64,000 bases of DNA from Fictibacillus nanhaiensis (GTDB lineage: Bacteria > Bacillota > Bacilli > Bacillales > Fictibacillaceae), in assembly GCA_017052515.1 (NCBI GenBank), contig JAFHKR010000038.1, positions 310,001 through 374,000 on the forward strand, in the 5' to 3' direction. A program made the position numbers and the translations under genes. The notes below the pieces were generated by a model. That model was not told the DNA's origin. It searched no databases and worked only from the letters and a program-made list of their open reading frames with translations. Below, one piece after another: positions 59,821 to 64,000 of this stretch (positions within the stretch are counted from its first letter, which is position 1; the number at the start of each line of letters is the position of its first letter).

Positions 59821-60860
59821 TTCGTTGGTTCTTGTATAAGCATACCTTCCTTTGCAAAAGCAAAGTGAATGGCGTGCTTTAGGTTTCTGAAATATGTACT
59901 TTCTCCGAGAGAATATTGGTGTTTTGTAATTTCCATACTCAATTCAGGTGAGATTCCGACCAACAATGTTTCCATACCGAACAATCGGGCGGAAGAAACA
60001 AGCTTGTTCAACATCCCCACCATTTCCGTATCGATAGACTTGATTCCTGTTAGATCAAGGATCACAAATTTAGCGCGGTGCTGAGGAAGGGAAGTAAGAG
60101 TATGCTCTAACATATCGTTTGAACGTAGCTCATTGTATTTACCGATTAAAGGGATAACTACGATATGATCGGTTACTGGGATGATGGGAGAGGATATCTC
60201 TCGAATGAGATCAGTTAACTCTCTTGTCCGGTCTTCAACCATAGCTTCTAGCTTCATAATCTCATGCTGTTCTTCCCGATGAACGAGATCGCGAATGTTA
60301 TCTTTTGGTGTTATATGTGACTCTGAGATTGCTAACTTTAGCGTATGAGGGTCGGATTCGTTTTCTAAGACCTTATACCACATGTTGGTTTGAAAGAGTC
60401 CGGTGAACACACCAGCCCAATGACCAGGTAAGAAGCGCCCCATGCGTTCGCTGTTCTGAGCTTTTTTAACTTTCGTTTCCCAACTGTTTGTAATCGTAAT
60501 GATTGCTTCTTTTTTCTCTACATCAAGCTCTATGTATGTTTTACCCCAACCAGCTGATGCATAAATGTTAGGCAGTGATTCAGCGGAAATTTCAATATCT
60601 TTGATCGTTCTTATGTAAAAATCACTAACAATTAACCCTGTCCGATACCCAGCTGTTTCAAAAACGAGGTCTGCTGTTCCTTCTCCTGTAATCTCTTCAA
60701 TGGATTCAAGGAACACCTTAAATGCTGAATCAATCCAAAACAACATTACATCTTCGCCTTCAAATTGAAATATACCTTTTGCTGTGTCCCAATGAAAAGA
60801 AGAACCATTCACATCTACACTTTTTTGAGAATCCATTAGTTCGTTTGGCGACTGCTTCAT
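59817..60860 (-). CDS. RsbR-like STAS-domain protein with N-terminal V4R-like sensor
   Basis: 347 residues. The first 180 form a non-globin sensory domain (GKTYIELDVEKKEAIITITNSWE, GRFLPGHWAGVFTGLFQTNMWY) similar to V4R-type domains, then a linker helix with EAMVEDRTREL. The C-terminal STAS domain reads VIPLIGKYNELRSNDMLEHTL, ILDLTGIKSIDTEMVGMLNKL, with Thr residues where RsbT phosphorylates RsbR. It should sit in stressosomes upstream of sigma-B. A sigma-B type promoter occurs elsewhere in the window. GGAGG lies before the ATG. Confidence 0.85.
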   Translation of the reverse strand: MKQSPNELMDSQKSVDVNGSSFHWDTAKGIFQFEGEDVMLFWIDSAFKVFLESIEEITGEGTADLVFETAGYRTGLIVSDFYIRTIKDIEISAESLPNIYASAGWGKTYIELDVEKKEAIITITNSWETKVKKAQNSERMGRFLPGHWAGVFTGLFQTNMWYKVLENESDPHTLKLAISESHITPKDNIRDLVHREEQHEIMKLEAMVEDRTRELTDLIREISSPIIPVTDHIVVIPLIGKYNELRSNDMLEHTLTSLPQHRAKFVILDLTGIKSIDTEMVGMLNKLVSSARLFGMETLLVGISPELSMEITKHQYSLGESTYFRNLKHAIHFAFAKEGMLIQEPTK

Positions 60861-60931
60861 GTATAATCCTCCATAAACAAAAAATAGTAGACAACAAATT
60901 CCCTTACCCTAATTCAATCAACATTAAACAT

Positions 60932-60963
60932 TTGTGTGGGGTCAGACTCCACACAAATACAAA
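60932..60963 (+). repeat. REP-like element 8
   Basis: TGTGTGG-GGTCAGACT-CCACACA palindrome followed by AATACAAAA. The core differs at one base from the consensus while the arms are longer. Confidence 0.75.
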
Positions 60964-61022
60964 ACCCTCATTATGTCCAGCCCACGAAGACACAAAAAAA
61001 TTCTCATCTAGACCATAAAACA

Positions 61023-61055
61023 AAGTAAAAACCACTTGATGAAATCAAGTGGTTA
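61023..61055 (-). terminator. Terminator of sinR
   Basis: On the minus strand AACCACTTGAT and ATCAAGTGGTT around TTC, followed by TTTTAC. The stem begins at the sinR stop codon. Confidence 0.75.
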
Positions 61056-61376
61056 ATTTTGTTTGTTTTTCCATTTGTTAAATTCAAGAAACTCTTTAAA
61101 TTGCTCTTTGCTTACACCAGAACCCATGGCTTCTTTGACTAAATCTGCCCATTCTTGGTCTAAATTTTCGGTTTCAACCTCTGGCTTTATTAATAAATCT
61201 ACAGAGATATTTAAAACATCTGCAATTTTTTCAAGAAGTTGAATTGAAGGATTTTGTTGTATACTCCGCTCTAATGCGCTAATATACGATTTTGCTACCC
61301 CTGCTTTATCAGCCAACGCTGTAATGGAGAGGCCTTTTTCGGTACGATATTTTTTTACTCGTTCACCAATCATCAT
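61053..61376 (-). CDS. sinR: SinR-type biofilm and motility repressor
   Basis: About 107 residues. The N-terminal XRE helix-turn-helix is very close to SinR: IGERVKKYRTEKGLSITALADKAGVAKSYISALERSIQQNPSIQLLEKIADVLN. The C-terminal SinI-binding domain reads LDQEWADLVKEAMGSGVSKEQFKEFLEF. In B. subtilis SinR represses matrix genes and is neutralised by SinI. ATG 61376 is favoured by GGGGA upstream. The sinI-like gene is 95 bp upstream on the same strand, the usual order. A c-di-GMP riboswitch precedes sinI. Confidence 0.93.
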   Translation of the reverse strand: MMIGERVKKYRTEKGLSITALADKAGVAKSYISALERSIQQNPSIQLLEKIADVLNISVDLLIKPEVETENLDQEWADLVKEAMGSGVSKEQFKEFLEFNKWKNKQN

Positions 61377-61471
61377 TTGCAATCCCCATTTAAGAAATAA
61401 TTTGCCTTTATTATATCTTTCTGTATGAGGTAAGTAAATAAATTCTGTGACTTGTTTACTATTTCAATGAA

Positions 61472-61606
61472 TTAATTTCTTTGCAATTGATATTGTTCGA
61501 AAGCTAATTGGGGATTTTGTAAAAAACGAATAATTTCTTCTCTAGTAAAACCCTGATCTCTTGCTTCCTTAATTAATTCAATCCATTCGTGATCCAACTT
61601 TTCCAC
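61472..61606 (-). CDS. sinI: SinI-type anti-repressor, 44 aa
   Basis: GTG 61606 follows CTGGAGGGATTCTTA. The product is LDHEWIELIKEARDQGFTREEIIRFLQN plus a short tail, which matches the SinI helical hook (LDxEWxxLxxEA) that pairs with SinR. It is shorter than B. subtilis SinI (57 aa), lacking the C-terminal extension. The gene is the first of the sinI-sinR pair. A c-di-GMP-I riboswitch ends about 30 nt before its start, so translation or transcription is likely under second-messenger control. Confidence 0.88.
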   Translation of the reverse strand: MEKLDHEWIELIKEARDQGFTREEIIRFLQNPQLAFEQYQLQRN

Positions 61607-61635
61607 TAAGAATCCCTCCAGAAAGTAAGTGATGT

Positions 61636-61714
61636 CCAGGTAACCCGGCGATCATAGCTTATCAAGCCTTAGACCCGTGGCTTTGCGCCCACTTCTTTCG
61701 AAGATGTTTGCCCT
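61636..61714 (-). ncRNA. Cyclic di-GMP-I (GEMM) riboswitch upstream of sinI
   Basis: Read leftward: GGCAAAC (61712-61706), a P2 hairpin ATCTTC-GAAA-GAAGT capped by the GAAA tetraloop, GGGCGCAAAGCC, ACGGGTCTAAGG, the P3 region GCTTGATAAGC, TATGATCGCC and GGGTTACC (61646-61639). All conserved blocks, including tetraloop and receptor, are present and in order. There is no terminator. CCTTCAG just 5' of the aptamer (61724-61718) can pair with the sinI ribosome site CTGGAGG (61621-61615), suggesting translational control. Confidence 0.95.
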
Positions 61715-61931
61715 TGTCTGAAGGATAATTAGGTCATATTCCCTAACTCAAATTGATTATATACAAGCTAAATAGAAAATGTTGTCAGAAAATGACTGTA
61801 ACATAAATGTAATTTATGGAAATGGATAACGACCCCTATAAAATTATTTAGAGGAATGACGCGGGTCGTGTTGAAATTAATCTTAATTAAATACCAAAAA
61901 TCTAATTTTTAATGCTGAAAGGATGAATAAA

Positions 61932-62906
61932 TTGTCTACAAAATTGCCAATGAATTTGTCGAATCAACTCAGTTTACCAGTAATTAATGCACCAATGTTC
62001 CTTGTGTCGAGCCCTGATATGGTGATTGAAAGTTGTAAGAACGGAATAATAGGTACATTTCCATTATTGAATGCCAGAACCTCCGATCTGCTAGAAAATT
62101 GGATGAAGCATATTTTAAATGAGTTAGAAACGTTTAAACAAAATAATCCTGGGGCTAAAATAGCTCCGTGGGGCGTTAACTTAATCGTTCATCGAACAAA
62201 TAAAAGATTCGATGAAGATATGAAGTTGATTAAAAAATATGAGCCCCCTGTAGTAATTACTTCTCTAGGTAATCCTAGTGATGTAGCTAAAATTGTACAT
62301 GGTTACGGAGGACTTGTATTTTCTGACGTGATCTCCCTAGACCATGCTCGAAAGGCTGCGAAGACAGGCATAGACGGTTTAATTCTAGTTTGCAGCGGTG
62401 CAGGAGGACATGGTGGTACACTAAATCCTTTTGCTTTCTTAAAAGCTGTGAAGGAATTCTGGGATGGAATAACAATTCTTGCTGGATCAATCTCCTCAGG
62501 TGAAGAGATTCTCGCTGCTAAAATTCTTGGAGCTGACCTCGTGTATATGGGAACACGATTCATAGCTACCCAAGAATCATCAGCAAGTGATGAGTACCGC
62601 CAGATGTTGATAGAATCTACTTTAGAGGATCTTGTTTATACTGATGCAATTAGTGGAATAAAAGGAAATTATCTGTTACCATCTCTAAAAAAAGCAGGGT
62701 TTGATATAGAGAACCTGATGAAAAAAGATTCTATCGATCTTTCTTTCTCTGAATCAAAAGCAAAAGCATGGAAAGATATCTGGTCAGCTGGTCAAGGTGT
62801 AGGGAGTGTGAAGAAAATTTCTACTGTTAAGGAAGTAGTAGATAACTTAAAAACTGAATATCAACAAGCTTTACGTGCAAAGGAAGCTATTAGTATAATT
62901 CCGTAA
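61932..62906 (+). CDS. Nitronate monooxygenase-like flavoprotein (2-nitropropane dioxygenase family)
   Basis: About 324 residues, FMN-binding TIM barrel: LPVINAPMFLVSSPDMV, SDVISLDHARKAAKTGIDGLILVCSGAGGHGG, ITILAGSISSGEEILAAKILGADLVYMGTRFIAT. These fit the NMO/NPD family that oxidises alkyl nitronates. AAAGGAT lies directly at ATG 61923, so TTG 61932, eight bases later, is the more likely start; the difference is three residues. A terminator follows. It is monocistronic and AT-rich compared with the left half of the window. Confidence 0.9.
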   Translation: MSTKLPMNLSNQLSLPVINAPMFLVSSPDMVIESCKNGIIGTFPLLNARTSDLLENWMKHILNELETFKQNNPGAKIAPWGVNLIVHRTNKRFDEDMKLIKKYEPPVVITSLGNPSDVAKIVHGYGGLVFSDVISLDHARKAAKTGIDGLILVCSGAGGHGGTLNPFAFLKAVKEFWDGITILAGSISSGEEILAAKILGADLVYMGTRFIATQESSASDEYRQMLIESTLEDLVYTDAISGIKGNYLLPSLKKAGFDIENLMKKDSIDLSFSESKAKAWKDIWSAGQGVGSVKKISTVKEVVDNLKTEYQQALRAKEAISIIP

Positions 62907-62926
62907 ATTAATAGTCCTTTAGAACT

Positions 62927-62976
62927 AAATCCCCCAAAACTACTGTGAATAAACATAGTTTAGGGGGATTTTAATT
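62927..62976 (+). terminator. Terminator of the nitronate monooxygenase gene
   Basis: AAATCCCCC-AAACTA and TAGTTT-GGGGGATTT form an interrupted stem followed by TAATTTTG. Confidence 0.8.
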
Positions 62977-63009
62977 TTGTCTTTCTGAATTGGACAAATT
63001 TTAAAGTTT

Positions 63010-63055
63010 TGTAATTGTTAGGGGTCAGACCCGGGTCTGACCCCTAACAATTACA
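63010..63055. repeat. REP-like element 9, perfect 46-bp palindrome
   Basis: Two REP units fused head to head: TGTAATTGTTAGGGGTCAG, then ACCCGGGT at the centre, then the exact complement. It is the only symmetrical copy; both tails (CAATTAC) point outward. It lies between the nitronate monooxygenase gene and the 63203 gene. Confidence 0.85.
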
Positions 63056-63202
63056 GATAATTCATCAAATAAAAGAGGACAAGGCAGAAGCAAGGGAGAA
63101 AGTAATAAGTAATATCTTTATATAAAGAAAACGTGTAAACTGTAAGGAATTACTTACAGTACAATTCATGTAGGAAAAGGTATTAATAATGGAGGTGTTA
63201 CC

Positions 63203-63586
63203 ATGAATTTATTCTCATCTATTACGGAAGAAAGTTTTAGCTATTTAATACATGATTATGGATTTTCTGAACCGACTGATACAGATGGGCGTTGGAAGAC
63301 TACCTTCTTATACACGAATGAGCAACTTGCTATTGAGATTGAACTAAACTATCAAGAAATGGATACATTTATATTTATAAAAAAAATAGGTGGAGTGTCA
63401 GATATAGAATGCGATGTTACCCGTATTCAGTTAGAGGAATTTATTAATGTAGAACCTATTAAAAGCAATGGTGATCAGACAACAATTGAACAGTTTGAAA
63501 ATGGGATATTGGACAAAGCAGTCTTATTAAAAACTCACCTAAATCATATTATAAACAAAAAGCAGGAATCTGCTTTTAATAGATGA
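63203..63586 (+). CDS. Hypothetical protein, 127 aa
   Basis: A soluble acidic protein that begins NLFSSITEESFSYLIHDYGFSEPTD and continues with beta-rich sequence and a C-terminal helix. Its size and style resemble small immunity-type or Imm-like proteins, but no toxin gene is seen beside it, and I do not assign it. ATGGAGGTGTTACC precedes the ATG. Confidence 0.65.
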   Translation: MNLFSSITEESFSYLIHDYGFSEPTDTDGRWKTTFLYTNEQLAIEIELNYQEMDTFIFIKKIGGVSDIECDVTRIQLEEFINVEPIKSNGDQTTIEQFENGILDKAVLLKTHLNHIINKKQESAFNR

Positions 63587-63670
63587 TAGAAATAGACACT
63601 TATAGTTAATGTTTTTCTTTGTGTGGGAAAACATGAGAAAATAATACAAATTGTATAGCGTCAGCACTGG

Positions 63671-63700
63671 AAAGCGCAACGGAATTCGTTGTGCTTTTTG
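63671..63700 (+). terminator. Terminator of the 63203 gene
   Basis: AAAGCGCAACG and CGTTGTGCTTT arms (one G-U pair) followed by TTG. A further hairpin (AAGAAG-GGCT / AGC-CTTCTT) is at 63867-63900. Otherwise the 63587-63971 gap shows nothing recognised. Confidence 0.7.
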
Positions 63701-63971
63701 TTTATTTCCTAATTTGAATTTAAAACATAGAAAGTTCTAGATAGAAATTGCAGTAGCCCAAAATTAATTAATGGCTGGATACACTTAGATGAATCTAGTC
63801 TGGGTCATTACATAAAATCTAAAAAGCTAGTTTTAAAAAGTAGGTTATTATTCAGGTAATCGGGTAAAAGAAGAGGCTGTTATTTGGGTAGCTTCTTCTT
63901 ACTTCAAATTTACATAAATACAAAGCTTTATGACAACAGCTATGGTATTTTTATACATAAGGGGTGTTATT

Positions 63972-64000
63972 ATGAAAAATATGCCAATATATGTAGAAAT
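63972..64000 (+). CDS. Start of an unidentified gene (partial)
   Basis: AAGGGGTGTTATT is followed by ATG 63972 and nine codons (KNMPIYVE after the Met) that run off the window. The product cannot be named. Confidence 0.5.

Overview
The window looks like chromosomal DNA from a low-to-moderate GC, endospore-forming member of the Bacillaceae. A Fictibacillus-like organism is my guess, not a demonstrated fact. Support comes from a sinI-sinR pair, a Spo0E-like phosphatase, a CotF-like coat protein, orthologues of the B. subtilis loci ywrD-ywrB-ywrA and yojN-yojO, YhfH-, YkvS- and YpzI-type small proteins, strong AGGAGG-type ribosome binding sites, sigma-B and sigma-D type promoters, and S-box and c-di-GMP-I riboswitches. 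I see no rRNA, tRNA, CRISPR array, prophage or classical insertion sequence. One REP-associated transposase gene is present.

Layout. 0-10 kb: a YjiH-type membrane protein, a decayed thiG next to an intact thiF, a YidC/OxaA insertase, two EamA exporters and an ABC-2 exporter. 10-16.5 kb: the glyoxylate shunt (aceB-aceA, leftward), a YhfH-type miniprotein, then a gamma-glutamyltransferase-like gene followed by a split chromate transporter pair. 17-26 kb: an exporter, an AraC/GyrI-type regulator, a PadR plus HAAS membrane-protein pair, and a leftward five-gene operon of an ECF sigma factor, a membrane protein and an ABC-2 transporter. 26-31 kb: a two-gene MotA/MotB-like motor with a long coiled-coil tail (ZorA/ZorB-like, without ZorC/D/E), a DUF975 protein, a DCC thiol oxidoreductase and a nucleoside hydrolase. 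31-44 kb: a chemoreceptor behind a sigma-D promoter, the REP transposase, a coat protein, yhdT-panF, a second PadR plus HAAS pair, and yojN-yojO. 44-52 kb: a sulfite-oxidase-like protein downstream of a SAM riboswitch, a subtilisin, a carboxymuconolactone-decarboxylase-like gene with an in-frame TGA at its redox cysteine position, stress and spore-type small proteins, a DnaA-box cluster and a sigma-70-like gene. 52-64 kb: a membrane-anchored exoprotein, an ABC-2 exporter, an NlpC/P60 hydrolase, an RsbR-like STAS protein, sinR-sinI behind a c-di-GMP riboswitch, and a nitronate-monooxygenase-like enzyme.

The most unusual signals are not ordinary genes. (1) The in-frame TGA at 47302-47304 falls exactly on the second position of a CxxC motif and is followed by a SECIS-like hairpin, so this may be a selenoprotein. 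(2) Five intergenic loci hold unrelated sequence arrays that share the same 21-bp period. (3) A c-di-GMP-I riboswitch precedes sinI. (4) Nine REP-like palindromes of the form GGGGTCTGACCCC plus a polar tail surround and spread out from a RAYT-type transposase; one of them now encodes the C-terminus of PanF. (5) Two pairs of the 12-bp inverted repeat TGTTATATAACA, each pair spaced by 31 bp, lie upstream of aceB and of the yhfH-like gene. (6) At least six perfect DnaA boxes, three of them directly abutting, lie far from any visible dnaA-dnaN locus.

Start codons are inferred from ribosome binding sites. Gene names are given only where the family is clear. All structural and regulatory calls were made by eye and need covariance-model or comparative checks.
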